This document shows, one piece after another, positions 18,513 through 27,888 of a DNA stretch of 64,000 bases. The DNA comes from Tychonema sp. LEGE 06208 (GTDB lineage: Bacteria > Cyanobacteriota > Cyanobacteriia > Cyanobacteriales > Microcoleaceae). The notes beneath the pieces are model-generated. The model did no database searches. It was not told the DNA's origin and was given only the letters and a program-made list of their open reading frames with translations. Where the stretch lies: contig NZ_JADEWT010000017.1 in NCBI RefSeq assembly GCF_015207505.1, positions 1 to 64,000 on the forward strand, written 5' to 3'. Every line of letters starts with the position of its first letter. The stretch's first letter is position 1. A program made the position numbers and the translations under genes.

Positions 18513-20687
18513 ATGATTGGCAATAGAACTAGCGATAGGGTTAGCGATCGAGCTACAAACTACCGAGGCAATATTTTAATTGTTGACGATCTGCCTGATA
18601 ACCTGCGTCTTCTCAGGGATACTTTGATCGCACAGGGTTATAAAGTTCGTAGTGCGATGACAGGGGCAATGGCTATCAGAGCTGCCAAATCTCCAGCCAC
18701 GGAATTAATTTTACTAGACATTAAATTGCCAGATATGGATGGCTATGAAGTTTGCAGAAAATTAAAATCTGAAGATCGCACCGCAGACATTCCAGTTATT
18801 TTTTTGAGTGCGCTCAGTGAAACTTTCAATAAGGTGCAAGCACTGGCCGTAGGAGGAGTAGATTATATTGCCAAGCCGTTTCAAGTCGAAGAGGTATTGG
18901 CGCGTGTCGAAACTCACCTAACTATCCAACGACTCCGCAAAAGCCTCCAAGAACACAATTTGCGCCTCATCAAAGAGATCGAGGAACATCAACGCCTCGA
19001 AAATGCCCTTTTTGCCGAAAAGGAATTGGCTCAGGTGACATTGCAATCGATTGGCGATGGCGTCATTACTACTGATGCTCAAGGTAATATTAGATATTTC
19101 AATCCTGTGGCTGAGCGACTAACAGGCTGGATATCGGAGGAAGCTGAAGGAATGCCTCTGTCTGAAGTTTTCATAATCGTTAATGAAGTAACGAGAAAGC
19201 CAGTAGACAATCCTGTCACTACAGCTCTGTCAAAGGGTAAAATTGTGGGCTTAGCTAACCATACTATTCTCATTGCTCGCGATGGGACGGAGTACGGCAT
19301 TGAGGACTCAGCAGCACCAATTCGCGATCACCAAAACCAAATTATCGGGGCAGTCATCGTCTTTCATGATGTTACCGAATCGCGCCATCTTGCCAAGCAA
19401 CTTTATTGGGAAGCCAGTCACGATGCCCTGACGGGTTTAATCAACCGTCGAGGATTTGAACAGCAGCTAATTGAGGCGATCGCATCTGTTAAAGATAGCA
19501 ATCACCAGCACGCTCTCTGTTATTTAGATTTAGATCAGTTCAAAGTCATTAACGATACCGCAGGTCATATTGCTGGCGATGAGCTACTGCGCCAAATCAC
19601 CGCACTTATTCAACAGGGAGTCCGTGCTAGTGACACGCTGGCTCGCTTGGGAGGTGATGAATTTGGTCTTTTGCTCACTCAATGTCCACTATCTCAAGCA
19701 GCTCAGATTGCGGAAAAGCTCAAAGACCTAGTGCATCAGTTTCGGTTTATTTGGAATAGCAAAAGCTTGATCATCGGGGTCAGCATTGGAGTTGTTGCTA
19801 TTGACCAAACCAGCCAAGATTTGATGCAGCTTTTGGGAGCCGCTGATGCAGCTTGTTATGCCGCCAAAGCCAAAGGCCGCAACTGTGTTCATGTTTATCG
19901 TGTGGATGATGGCGAACTAATTAAACAACGGGGTGAGAGACTGGTGATTTCCAAAATCAGCCGAGCGTTGGAAACCAATCATTTTCGTCTCTACTGCCAA
20001 AAGATTGTCTCTATTACCTCTAACCCCTCAGTAGAGCATTATGAAATTTTGCTAAGAATGCTAGACGAAAATGAAGAAATAGTGACTCCCAATGAGTTTG
20101 TTCCCGCCGCCGAGCGTTATGGCTTGATAACTGAGATCGATTGTTGGGTCATCGAAACTTTTTTCTCCAATTATCATAATTTATCTGGGGAACAGGTTCT
20201 TACTGATGGCTTATATAGCATCAATCTTTCTGGCGCTAGTATTAGTAACAATCAATTTATGAAGTTTTTAATCGGACAATTTCCTCGCTACCAAGTCCCC
20301 CCAGAAACCATTTGTTTTGAAATCACGGAAACCGCAGCGATCGCGAACTTTGAGCAAGCCCGATATTTCATGAGCGAACTCAAAAAGATTGGCTGTTGCT
20401 TTGCTTTAGATGATTTTGGCAGTGGGTTGAGTTCCTTTGCGTATCTGATGAATTTACCAGTTGATTATCTAAAAATTGATGGTGCTTTTGTCAAGAATAT
20501 TAATCATTGTTTGATTTCTCAAGCGCTGGTTAAAGGCTTTAATGGTATTGCCCATGCGATGAATCTTGAAACTATAGCTGAGTTTGTAGAAGACGAGACT
20601 ATCTTAGAAAAATTGCGGGAGATTGGCGTAGATTATGCTCAGGGTTACGGGATCGCCCGCCCTGTTCCTATTAATTTTAATCGCTAG
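18513..20687 (+). CDS. response regulator with PAS, GGDEF and EAL domains
   Basis: 724 residues. Receiver domain at residues 20-135 with the acidic pair Asp25-Asp26 and phospho-acceptor Asp69 (LILLDIKLPDMDG). A PAS domain lies at about 165-290, GGDEF at about 300-460 with the intact motif GGDEF at 380-384, and EAL at about 475-720. The EAL signature reads EIL (511-513), but the catalytic Glu, the NLS-type Asn, the ITE Glu, the DDFG pair, the LKIDG Lys and the QGY Gln are all present, so phosphodiesterase activity is possible. The protein should make and/or break cyclic di-GMP under control of phosphorylation, probably from the divergent hybrid kinase (inference from position). Confidence 0.94.
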   Translation: MIGNRTSDRVSDRATNYRGNILIVDDLPDNLRLLRDTLIAQGYKVRSAMTGAMAIRAAKSPATELILLDIKLPDMDGYEVCRKLKSEDRTADIPVIFLSALSETFNKVQALAVGGVDYIAKPFQVEEVLARVETHLTIQRLRKSLQEHNLRLIKEIEEHQRLENALFAEKELAQVTLQSIGDGVITTDAQGNIRYFNPVAERLTGWISEEAEGMPLSEVFIIVNEVTRKPVDNPVTTALSKGKIVGLANHTILIARDGTEYGIEDSAAPIRDHQNQIIGAVIVFHDVTESRHLAKQLYWEASHDALTGLINRRGFEQQLIEAIASVKDSNHQHALCYLDLDQFKVINDTAGHIAGDELLRQITALIQQGVRASDTLARLGGDEFGLLLTQCPLSQAAQIAEKLKDLVHQFRFIWNSKSLIIGVSIGVVAIDQTSQDLMQLLGAADAACYAAKAKGRNCVHVYRVDDGELIKQRGERLVISKISRALETNHFRLYCQKIVSITSNPSVEHYEILLRMLDENEEIVTPNEFVPAAERYGLITEIDCWVIETFFSNYHNLSGEQVLTDGLYSINLSGASISNNQFMKFLIGQFPRYQVPPETICFEITETAAIANFEQARYFMSELKKIGCCFALDDFGSGLSSFAYLMNLPVDYLKIDGAFVKNINHCLISQALVKGFNGIAHAMNLETIAEFVEDETILEKLREIGVDYAQGYGIARPVPINFNR

Positions 20688-20866
20688 TCGATCGCACGCT
20701 TGCCAGCGAACCCATTGCCTCACGCCTGCTTCCAGTCGGTCGGCCTCCAAGAGTCGATCGCCCGCTGCTACAAGGCTGGCTCAATTTACTGTGTCACATT
20801 TAGATCGAATGTGCTGTAATTGTAAAGGATTGAGTGTTCTATTGGAAATAAACCGGAAAATTTGCC

Positions 20867-21814
20867 ATGAAAGCAGTTGCGTTCGATCGCTACGGTTCAG
20901 CCGAAGAATTGCAGTACCGAGAATTGTCCAAGCCGATCGCCAAATCCAACGAATTGTTAATCAAAGTTCGCGCTAGCAGCGTCAATCCCGTAGACTGGAA
21001 AATTAGGCAAGGACACCTGCAACTATTGACAGGATTTAAATTTCCTCGAATTGTCGGTTCAGACATTTCGGGAGTAGTCGTAGAAGTCGGCCGGGAAGTC
21101 ACCAAATTTCAACCGGGAGACGAAGTTTATACATTTTTAAATCCCCTGAATGGCGGTGCTTGTGCCGAATACGCTGTCGTGCCAGAATCGATAGCAGCAA
21201 TTAAACCTAAAAACATCACCCATGCAGAAGCTGCCGCAGTACCGATCGCCGGTTTAACTGCTTTGCAAGCGCTGAGAGATTTGGGTGAAATCAAAGCCGG
21301 CAAAAAAGTATTAATTAACGGCGCTTCTGGCGGAGTCGGCACTTTTGCCGTGCAACTTGCCAAAGCACTTAACGCGGAAGTAACGGGACTTTGCAGCGCT
21401 AAAAATAGAGAGTTTGTCAAGAATTTGGGAGCAGATATTGTTCTGGATTATGCAGAAATAGACTTTACTAAACAACCCCAAAAATATGATATAATCTTGG
21501 ATGCTGTCGGCAAACAAACATTTGCTAAATGCGAAAAAGTGATGCAATCGGAGGGAGTTTATATCTCGACTTTACCGAGTTTTGAGAACTTCTTCCCGAT
21601 GTTGACTAGCTGGTTTTTGTCGAGTAAAAAAGCTCAATTAATTGTTGCCAAACCCAAGCCGGACGACTTGGGATTTTTGCGGGAATTAATCGAATCTGAG
21701 CAAACCCGGCCAATTGTCGATCGCACTTACAGCTTAGCAGAAGTAGCCGCAGCCCACACTTACAGCGAAACCGGCCGCGCTGTCGGCAAAATTGCGATCG
21801 TCATTGACAGTTAA
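20867..21814 (+). CDS. NAD(P)H quinone-reductase-like medium-chain dehydrogenase
   Basis: 315 residues of the zinc-free MDR/quinone oxidoreductase type. The N-terminal GroES-like part contains RASSVNPVDWKIRQG and FPRIVGSDISGVVVEVG. The nucleotide-binding part has the NADPH motif NGASGGVGTFAVQLAK (about residues 145-160). The cysteine cluster for structural zinc is missing, as expected for quinone reductases of this branch. Substrate unknown; reduction of quinones or reactive enals is typical of the family. It stands alone, with 179 bases before it and a repeat-bearing spacer after it. Confidence 0.9.
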   Translation: MKAVAFDRYGSAEELQYRELSKPIAKSNELLIKVRASSVNPVDWKIRQGHLQLLTGFKFPRIVGSDISGVVVEVGREVTKFQPGDEVYTFLNPLNGGACAEYAVVPESIAAIKPKNITHAEAAAVPIAGLTALQALRDLGEIKAGKKVLINGASGGVGTFAVQLAKALNAEVTGLCSAKNREFVKNLGADIVLDYAEIDFTKQPQKYDIILDAVGKQTFAKCEKVMQSEGVYISTLPSFENFFPMLTSWFLSSKKAQLIVAKPKPDDLGFLRELIESEQTRPIVDRTYSLAEVAAAHTYSETGRAVGKIAIVIDS

Positions 21815-21904
21815 AAAACTATGTTTGACCGACACGACTCAGACATTATATGTATTACGTGGGAATAGTTCAGCAAAAAATGCGCGGTTGGCGTTAAAGT
21901 TAAA

Positions 21905-22053
21905 AGGGATCTCCGGCTTAACTCAATACACTTGGGTTAAGCCGGAGATCCCTGGCCCCCTAAAAAAAGGGGGGACAAGAGTGCTCTCAAAGTCCCCCGA
22001 CTATCCGGGAGATTTAGGGAAATCTCCGGGAAATAAACAGTGTCAACCCAACC
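21905..22053. repeat. interspersed GATCTCC repeat element, copy 1
   Basis: Starts with a perfect 18-bp hairpin (AGGGATCTCCGGCTTAAC at 21905-21922, GTTAAGCCGGAGATCCCT at 21936-21953), then a run CCCCCTAAAAAAAGGGGGG, then AGTCCCCCGA and GGGAGATTTAGGGAAATCTCCGG. The core (ACAAGAxTGCxCTCAAAGTCCCCC) matches the element at 32357-32503. Outer ends (CAATACACTTGGGTT and AACCCAACCTTATTG) form an imperfect inverted repeat. The surrounding 21815-22143 gap has no gene. Confidence 0.7.
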
Positions 22054-22143
22054 TTATTGGAACTTAAGCTGTAAACTAAATTTTTGCACTCACCTACCTC
22101 CAAGACTAATAAACGTAAAGCTTAAATAAAATCACAAATACCT

Positions 22144-23493
22144 ATGACTGTGCCCTCAGACTTGGAGAAATCCGAACAAGATTCCGACAACAACCTCGAA
22201 GAAGTTAGCCCGGAAAATAGCATTGCACCAATCGCCGATGATTCGGTAGATGTTAGTAAATTAGAAGGTGAAGAAGTTAGCCCGGAAAATAGCATTGAAT
22301 CAATCGCCGATGATTCGGTAGATGTTAGTAAATTAGAAGGTGAAGAAGTTAGCCCGGAAAATAGCATTGAATCAATCGCCGATGATTCGGTAGATGTTAG
22401 TAACTTAGAAGGTGAAGAAGTTAGCCCGGAAAATAGCATTGAATCAATCGCCGATGATTCGGTAGATGTTAGTAAATTAGAAGGTGAAGAAGTTGGCCCG
22501 GAAAATAGCATTGAATCAATCGCCGATGATTCGGTAGATGTTAGTAACTTAGAAGGTGAAGAAGTTGGCCCGGAAAATAGCATTGAATCAATCGCCGATG
22601 ATTCTGTAGGTGTTAGTAAATTAGAAGGTGAAGAAGTTGGCCGGGAAAATAGCATTGAATCAATCGCCGATGATTCTGTGGGTGTCAGTAAATTAGAAGG
22701 TGAAGAAGTTAGCCTGGAAAATAGCATTGCCCCAATCGCCGACAGTTTTATGGGTTCCCGTAACCTAGAAAATGAATATCTCGACGAACTTCCCGACGAA
22801 GTTGAGATGTCTTTGTTCGACCATTTAGAAGAATTGCGGCAGCGAATTTTTTACTCGCTAATTGCAGTAGTAATCGCTGTTATTGGTTGCTTTTTAACAG
22901 TTAAACCTATCGTACAATTGCTAGAAGTACCCGCCGGGCCGGTCAAGTTTTTGCAACTAGCTCCCGGCGAGTATTTCTTTGTTTCTATCGAAGTAGCGGG
23001 ATATAGCGGTTTGCTAATTGCAAGTCCGTTTATTTTTTACCAGATAGCGCTGTTTGTACTCCCCGGCTTGACTCGCAAAGAACGTCGGTTGCTAGGGCCC
23101 GTGTTTTTGGGTTCGAGTTTCTTATTTTTGGGCGGGTTAGTATTTGCTTATATTGCTCTGATTCCGGCGGCGCTCAACTTTTTTGTTAGCTACGGGGCGG
23201 ATGTTGTAGAGCAGTTGTGGTCGATCGACAAATACTTTAAATTTGTGCTCTTGTTAATGTTCAGCACCGGCTTAGCTTTTCAAATCCCGATCGTCCTAGT
23301 ATTGCTGGGCGTTTTGAACATTGTTTCGTCCAAGCAAATGCTATCGGGCTGGCGCTATGTAGTGTTGGGAGCGGCTATTTTGGGAGCGGTGTTAACGCCT
23401 TCTACCGATCCTTTAACGCAAAGTCTTTTGGGAGGTGCGGTGCTGGCTTTGTATTTTGGCGGTGTTGGTTTTGTGAAGCTTTTGGGGCGGTGA
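22144..23493 (+). CDS. tatC: TatC, twin-arginine translocase subunit, with repetitive acidic N-terminal extension
   Basis: 449 residues, about 200 more than an ordinary TatC. Residues 222-449 are the normal TatC core with six membrane segments, beginning [13 protein letters not shown], and holding the conserved periplasmic/loop signatures ([31 protein letters not shown]). Residues 22-212 consist of eight tandem 24-residue units, consensus [24 protein letters not shown], the last one decayed. The units are 72 bases long and almost identical in DNA, so the expansion is recent. The extension is acidic, has no membrane segment and would sit on the cytoplasmic side where TatC binds signal peptides. 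TatC recognises RR signal peptides, such as that of PetC encoded at 24947. No other tat gene is in the window. Confidence 0.93.
   Translation: MTVPSDLEKSEQDSDNNLEEVSPENSIAPIADDSVDVSKLEGEEVSPENSIESIADDSVDVSKLEGEEVSPENSIESIADDSVDVSNLEGEEVSPENSIESIADDSVDVSKLEGEEVGPENSIESIADDSVDVSNLEGEEVGPENSIESIADDSVGVSKLEGEEVGRENSIESIADDSVGVSKLEGEEVSLENSIAPIADSFMGSRNLENEYLDELPDEVEMSLFDHLEELRQRIFYSLIAVVIAVIGCFLTVKPIVQLLEVPAGPVKFLQLAPGEYFFVSIEVAGYSGLLIASPFIFYQIALFVLPGLTRKERRLLGPVFLGSSFLFLGGLVFAYIALIPAALNFFVSYGADVVEQLWSIDKYFKFVLLLMFSTGLAFQIPIVLVLLGVLNIVSSKQMLSGWRYVVLGAAILGAVLTPSTDPLTQSLLGGAVLALYFGGVGFVKLLGR
22207..22782 (+). repeat. eight tandem 72-bp coding repeats inside tatC
   Basis: Each unit encodes 24 residues. 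Units 2-4 differ only by AAA/AAC (Lys/Asn) changes; later units show AGC to GGC (Ser to Gly) and GAT to GGT (Asp to Gly) changes; the eighth is degenerate. The low divergence fits slipped-strand or recombination-driven copy number change. Confidence 0.9.
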
Positions 23494-23662
23494 GGGGTCG
23501 AAAGTTTCTGGTTTTTTGGGCTGGGGGCGGGTTGTACTGAAAATATTTCTCGCTCATAAATGCGATCGACTCGCCATCAAAAAAATATAGAGATGCGATC
23601 GCCCGCGCCTCTATAATTACTAAAAGTTAAAACTCCACACCAAAGTTTTGTCAAAACTTTGT

Positions 23663-23971
23663 CTACATTCGGAACTGTTCGACTTCAGGTGTGTAGCCGA
23701 TCGGCAAAATATAATCGAGATTCTCGTGGGGACGAGCAATTATGTGATAGGATAGCAACTTTCCGCCATCGACCTTTTTAACTGATTCAATTCCAGCAGC
23801 AACGGCTGCTTGCACTTCAGAAATATCTCCTCGAACTATAATTGTCCAGTAGGCGCGGGTTATCTTTTCATAACGAACTAAAGTAACTCGGGCTGCTTTC
23901 ACCATTGAGTCTGCAACTTCTACGGCGGCGGGAAATCCTAAGACTTCAACCATTCCAACTGCAACACCCAT
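23663..23971 (-). CDS. ccmK: CcmK-type carboxysome shell hexamer protein (divergent paralogue)
   Basis: 102 residues, one BMC domain, beginning [24 protein letters not shown] hexamers tile the facets of the carboxysome shell. The residues that line the central pore in CcmK2 (Lys36-Ile37-Gly38-Ser39) read Lys36-Ile37-Thr38-Arg39 here, and Tyr-Trp follows, so pore size and charge would differ. This resembles the minor CcmK5/CcmK6-type paralogues more than CcmK1/2 (from memory, not checked). It is a lone satellite locus, with no ccmL, ccmM or ccmN beside it. Start supported by AGGAGA upstream. Confidence 0.9.
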   Translation of the reverse strand: MGVAVGMVEVLGFPAAVEVADSMVKAARVTLVRYEKITRAYWTIIVRGDISEVQAAVAAGIESVKKVDGGKLLSYHIIARPHENLDYILPIGYTPEVEQFRM

Positions 23972-24281
23972 TACAACATTCTCCTAAATTTCACAAGATA
24001 TCTGAGGTTCATTGTATGTGAAAGTGTTGACAGAAAATGGTTCGGATGATTTTGGTCGGCTAGAAACCCGGATCGCGAAAAGGGCCGAGGCTGGCGAGCT
24101 CTAGAAGGGATCGCGCTGAAAGATGGTTCGGATTTAACTCGCAGCATCTGTGTTTTGCTTTAACGCCGTGGGATCCGCGAGGGAACTGTACAATATTTCG
24201 GAGCGGAGACAGCACTACCCAAAAAATGCTTTGCGACAAAAATAAAAATGAAATGCTCCCTGTAGCTGGATTTGATATGAC

Positions 24282-24420
24282 TGACAACAGTCAACAGTCA
24301 TTAGTCATTAGTCAACAGTCAGCAGCCAACAGTCAGCAGTCAGCAGTCATTAGTCATTAGTCAGCAGCCAACAGCCAACAGTCAACAGTCAACAGTCAAC
24401 AGTCAACACACAACTAGCAG
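24282..24420. repeat. CAACAGT/CATTAGT heptamer array
   Basis: Tandem 7-base units CAACAGT, CATTAGT and CAGCAGT fill the bases just after the DUF3067 stop codon. The preceding part of the gap (23972-24281) shows no gene. Confidence 0.85.
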
Positions 24421-24422
24421 AT

Positions 24423-24740
24423 TCAAAACTCGTCAAGCAACCACTCCGAGGCTCTTTCGCCCAAATCCAGGGGGATGCTGACAGCTTTGCCCAAGCGCGG
24501 GCGATCGCGAGTAGTTACAATGTATTCTCTCACCTGTGCCGTGCTGCCCCAGCCGTTGAGGTAATTCGCCACCGCGTCCAAATGCTCGAAATAATCAGCC
24601 TCCGTCATCGGAAAAGACGCTTGTTCCAAATATTTCCACATCACCTGCACAAAAATCTTGCCCCGCGTCCGCCGCAATCTGATATCGTAAGACTTTCCCC
24701 ATTTTTCTAGGAGTAGCTGGTGTAAATCCTTGCCCGTCAT
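24423..24740 (-). CDS. DUF3067 family protein
   Basis: 105 residues, soluble, beginning MTGKDLHQLLLEKWGKSYDIRLRR and containing FVQVMWKYLEQASFP and LNGWGSTAQVREYI. This matches the DUF3067 family, found in cyanobacteria and plant plastids. AGGAG lies just before the ATG. It is divergent from petC across 206 bases, an arrangement I recall from other cyanobacteria; a link to cytochrome b6f biogenesis is an inference from position only. Confidence 0.8.
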   Translation of the reverse strand: MTGKDLHQLLLEKWGKSYDIRLRRTRGKIFVQVMWKYLEQASFPMTEADYFEHLDAVANYLNGWGSTAQVREYIVTTRDRPRLGKAVSIPLDLGERASEWLLDEF

Positions 24741-24946
24741 GGTTGCTCCTGAGTGAATCTCTTAAACAATAAAAGACAAAGTTCAAAAAATGTAATAATA
24801 CTCTAATAAAGGCTGGAAGGCGCATTATTCAAAGGAATTTTCGCTGCCTGAAGTTGGTGCGAGCAGATGGGCTGCGACTACGCCAGTTGTCTGCACGTAC
24901 AAATTCCCTAACAAACAAACGTAACTTAAAACCGTAAAGGCAGGTC

Positions 24947-25489
24947 ATGGCTCAATCTTCTGCTGGAAATCCCGATGTCCCCGATATGGGGCGTCGCCAA
25001 TTTATGAATTTGTTGACGTTCGGTACAGTCACAGGTGTGGCACTGGGCGCACTCTATCCCGTTGTCCAATATTTTGTTCCTCCGTCGAGTGGGGCTGCAG
25101 GTGGCGGTGTCACCGCTAAAGACGCCTTGGGTAACGACATCATCGTTAGCGAATATTTGGCTTCCCACCCAGCGGGCGATCGTACCTTGGCCCAAGGTCT
25201 CAAAGGCGACCCCACTTATTTGGTGGTGGAAAAAGACGAATCTCTCGCCGATTACGGCATCAATGCAGTCTGCACTCACTTGGGTTGCGTCGTGCCTTGG
25301 AATGCTAGTGAAAACAAGTTTATCTGTCCTTGCCACGGTTCTCAATACAACAGTGAGGGCAAAGTGGTGCGCGGCCCCGCGCCTTTGTCTCTGGCCCTAG
25401 CCCACGCCACTGTCGCAGATGACAAGATTGCTTTGACCACTTGGAAAGAAACAGATTTCCGCACCGGCGAAGAACCTTGGTGGTCATAG
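24947..25489 (+). CDS. petC: cytochrome b6f Rieske iron-sulfur protein
   Basis: 180 residues. An N-terminal twin-arginine motif (Arg16-Arg17 in [12 protein letters not shown]) leads into the single membrane anchor (about 22-44). The 2Fe-2S ligands are Cys109 and His111 in CTHLGC and Cys127 and His130 in CPCHGS, with Cys114 and Cys129 for the stabilising disulfide. A Gly-rich hinge (SSGAAGGGV) follows the membrane helix. The protein passes electrons from plastoquinol to cytochrome f. AGGCAGG precedes the ATG. petA follows 237 bases downstream, although the spacer holds a heptamer repeat array. Confidence 0.97.
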   Translation: MAQSSAGNPDVPDMGRRQFMNLLTFGTVTGVALGALYPVVQYFVPPSSGAAGGGVTAKDALGNDIIVSEYLASHPAGDRTLAQGLKGDPTYLVVEKDESLADYGINAVCTHLGCVVPWNASENKFICPCHGSQYNSEGKVVRGPAPLSLALAHATVADDKIALTTWKETDFRTGEEPWWS

Positions 25490-25493
25490 CTAT

Positions 25494-25694
25494 TAGTCAG
25501 CAGTCAGCAGTCAGCAGTTAGTAGTTAGTAGTTAGTGGTTAGTAGTTAGTAGTTAGTAGTTAGTAGTTAGTGCTTAGTTCCAATAGCCAATAACAAGTAA
25601 CCAATAACCAATAACCGATAACCAATAACAAGTAACGAATAACCAATGACTAATGACCGAGGACTAATGACCGATGACTAATGACCAATCACTA
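25494..25694. repeat. heptamer repeat array between petC and petA
   Basis: TCAGCAG, TTAGTAG and then CAATAAC/CTAATGA/CGATGAC seven-base units fill about 200 bases within what is probably one transcription unit. No gene. Confidence 0.85.
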
Positions 25695-25726
25695 AATTGT
25701 CTGAACCTTTGAGATTGAATACTCTA

Positions 25727-26716
25727 ATGCCACAAACTAATTTATCTGCGATATTTCGCCGCAGTGTCGAGACGATCGCCAAAACTGCTTTAATTGCGAT
25801 CGTCGCCGCCGGATTTTTTCTCACCAGTGACATCGCACTTCCCCAAGCAGCATTTGCTTATCCTTTCTGGGCCCAGGAAACAGCACCCGCTACTCCCCGC
25901 GAAGCCACCGGTCGCATTGTTTGCGCTAACTGTCACCTAGGTGCAAAACCGACAGAAGTTGAAGTACCGCAATCTGTTTTGCCTGACACAGTTTTTGAAG
26001 CTATTGTCAAAGTTCCCTACGATACTAACGTGCAGCAAGTTGTCGGCGACGGCAGCAAAGGCGGCTTGAACGTAGGCGCAGTTGTGATGTTGCCCGAAGG
26101 TTTCAAGATTGCTCCCGCTGACAGAATTCCCGAAGAAATGAAGGAAAAAGTCGGCGATCTTTACTTCCAACCTTACAGCGAAACCCAAGAAAATATTATT
26201 TTAGTGGGCCCGCTGCCTGGTGAACAATACAAAGAATTGGTATTCCCAGTTTTGTCGCCAAATCCCGCAACTGACAAGTCCGTTCACTACGGCAAATACC
26301 TAATTTATGTCGGCGGCAACCGCGGTCGCGGTCAGCTTTATCCTACAGGCGCTAAGAGCAACAATGCTGTTTATAATGCTTCGGTAGCTGGCACAATTTC
26401 TAAAATCACCACACTTGAAGATGGTGGTTTTGAAGTGACAATCCAACCAGCGGGCGGTGCAGCGGTTGTTGATACAATTCCTGCTGGCCCAGAACTGATT
26501 GTTACCGAAGGACAAACAGTTGCAGCCGACGAACTTTTGACGAACAATCCTAATGTGGGCGGCTTCGGTCAAAAAGATGTGGAAATTGTGCTGCAAAGTG
26601 CAGGTCGAGTTAAAGGATTGATGGCTTTTGTGGCTATAACCATGCTGGCTCAAATCATGCTGGTTCTCAAGAAGAAACAGGTCGAAAAAGTTCAAGCTGC
26701 TGAAATGAATTTCTAA
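25727..26716 (+). CDS. petA: apocytochrome f
   Basis: 329 residues from the ATG at 25727; a TTG ten codons upstream is also open but lies at the edge of the repeat array. The signal peptide ends AAFA and the mature protein starts at Tyr45 (YPFWAQ), whose amino group is the sixth heme ligand in this family. Heme c is bound through CANCH (66-70). The large lumenal domain ends with the C-terminal membrane anchor [17 protein letters not shown] and a short KKKQ stromal tail. It takes electrons from PetC and gives them to plastocyanin or cytochrome c6. Confidence 0.97.
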   Translation: MPQTNLSAIFRRSVETIAKTALIAIVAAGFFLTSDIALPQAAFAYPFWAQETAPATPREATGRIVCANCHLGAKPTEVEVPQSVLPDTVFEAIVKVPYDTNVQQVVGDGSKGGLNVGAVVMLPEGFKIAPADRIPEEMKEKVGDLYFQPYSETQENIILVGPLPGEQYKELVFPVLSPNPATDKSVHYGKYLIYVGGNRGRGQLYPTGAKSNNAVYNASVAGTISKITTLEDGGFEVTIQPAGGAAVVDTIPAGPELIVTEGQTVAADELLTNNPNVGGFGQKDVEIVLQSAGRVKGLMAFVAITMLAQIMLVLKKKQVEKVQAAEMNF

Positions 26717-26760
26717 GCGGGACTTTAATTATTTGGGTAAGGTACTCTAGAGCGCGTCTA

Positions 26761-26864
26761 AATCATTTGTACAAATATGTAGGGGTACTGTCCCCCTGCC
26801 TACCTCCAAGGCCAGGAGGACAACCACGGGGCCAAGACTCCCTACAAGAATTACACAATTGATT
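26761..26864. repeat. MITE-like repeat with imperfect ~25-bp inverted ends, copy 1
   Basis: Left end AATCATTTGTACAAATATGT then AGGGG; right end CCCTACAAGAATTACACAAT then TGATT. These pair as imperfect inverted repeats. A related copy lies at 30064-30212 and shares the TGTAGGGGTA start and the TACAAGAATTACA end. Confidence 0.55.
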
Positions 26865-26901
26865 TAGATTTCCTTGTACAGATCCAACTATTAGGTAAGT
26901 A

Positions 26902-26927
26902 GGGCGGGGAATACCCGCCTTATTCTT
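26902..26927 (+). terminator. possible terminator after petA
   Basis: GGCGGG and CCCGCC are separated by GAATA and followed by TTATTCTTT. It lies 190 bases after petA and 22 bases before the next start, so it may end the petC-petA transcript. Confidence 0.4.
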
Positions 26928-26948
26928 TGATAAATAATCAGTAAAATA

Positions 26949-27800
26949 ATGTCAATAGATGAGAAAACAGTTGAAGTAGGCTCGCTAAAATGGTTTTATC
27001 GGGAAACAAATCCGGTTAACGAAAGTGATAAGCCGCCGGTGCTGCTGCTGCACGGTTTGCCGTCCCAAAGCTTTACCTGGACTGTAATCATGTCGGATTT
27101 GGCGGCAGGGGGATTTCGATCGCTAGCGCCGGATTGGGTGGGCTACGGGCGATCGACCAAACCGGACAAACGCGACTTTGCCTACACTCCAGATGCTTTT
27201 GTAACCGCCCTCGCTGGCTTTATTAAAACTCTAGAAATAGACCGATTTTCCCTCGTAGTCCAAGGATTTTTAGCTTCGGCGGGCATTCAATACGCTTTGC
27301 AAAATCCAGATAAAATAGAACGTTTAGCGATCGTAAATACACCAGTTTCCGCCGATATCAAATTGCCTTGGAAAATGCAGCAGTTGGGACTGCCTTTTAT
27401 TGGCGACATGATGACGCAAGACCCGCTTTTGGTAGACAGAACCCTCGAAGGCGGTTGTCGCAAGACGATATCAGACAACGATTTAGATGTTTACCGCCGC
27501 CCGTTTTTGAAGAGTTCGGATGCGGGGCGATCGCTAATGAATACAGTCCGCAACATTCAATTACCGCAGTCAATGGCAGAAATTGAATCAGGCTTGCAAC
27601 AATGGACGCGCCCAACTTTATTTGTGTGGGGTTTGACCGATCCTTGGCTGAGTGTTGAACCCGCTCAAAAATTAGTCAGTTCCATGAAAAATGCCGAGTT
27701 AGTCACACTAGAACAAGCGGGGCATTATCCCCAAGAACATTGGTCAGAAAAAGTTGGCGAAGCTCTGATAACTTTTCTGCGACGTCAGGAGGTAAAATAA
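26949..27800 (+). CDS. alpha/beta hydrolase fold protein with altered nucleophile elbow
   Basis: 283 residues of the alpha/beta hydrolase fold, similar in layout to haloalkane dehalogenases/epoxide hydrolases. The oxyanion HG motif is LLLHGLPSQ (about 32-40), the APDWVGYGRS segment follows (60-69), and the acid and base regions are visible (VWGLTDPW, QAGHYPQEH). The nucleophile elbow, normally G-x-S-x-G or Q-D-W-G-G, reads Q105-G106-F107-L108-A109: the Ser/Asp is replaced by Gly. Either the protein is catalytically dead by this mechanism or it uses another residue. Similar plant and cyanobacterial proteins share this elbow as far as I recall. psbQ follows 89 bases downstream. Confidence 0.88.
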   Translation: MSIDEKTVEVGSLKWFYRETNPVNESDKPPVLLLHGLPSQSFTWTVIMSDLAAGGFRSLAPDWVGYGRSTKPDKRDFAYTPDAFVTALAGFIKTLEIDRFSLVVQGFLASAGIQYALQNPDKIERLAIVNTPVSADIKLPWKMQQLGLPFIGDMMTQDPLLVDRTLEGGCRKTISDNDLDVYRRPFLKSSDAGRSLMNTVRNIQLPQSMAEIESGLQQWTRPTLFVWGLTDPWLSVEPAQKLVSSMKNAELVTLEQAGHYPQEHWSEKVGEALITFLRRQEVK

Positions 27801-27856
27801 TATTTTGTACCTAACTCTCGGTGCCTAGGGTCGGTGTCCCCGTGCCCGCCCGCAAC

Positions 27857-27888
27857 GAGAAATCAAAAATCAAAAATCAAAAATCGAT
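27857..27888. repeat. ATCAAAA heptamers before psbQ
   Basis: Four tandem 7-base units AATCAAA directly precede the psbQ ATG, occupying the place where a ribosome binding site would be expected. Confidence 0.75.

Noticed and set aside
22122-22727. 201-codon minus-strand frame with repeats
   Set aside because: Mirror image of the 72-bp repeats in tatC; no start signal and no family.
22207-22782. 72-bp repeats considered as CRISPR or intergenic satellite
   Set aside because: They are in frame, have no spacers and continue directly into the TatC core.
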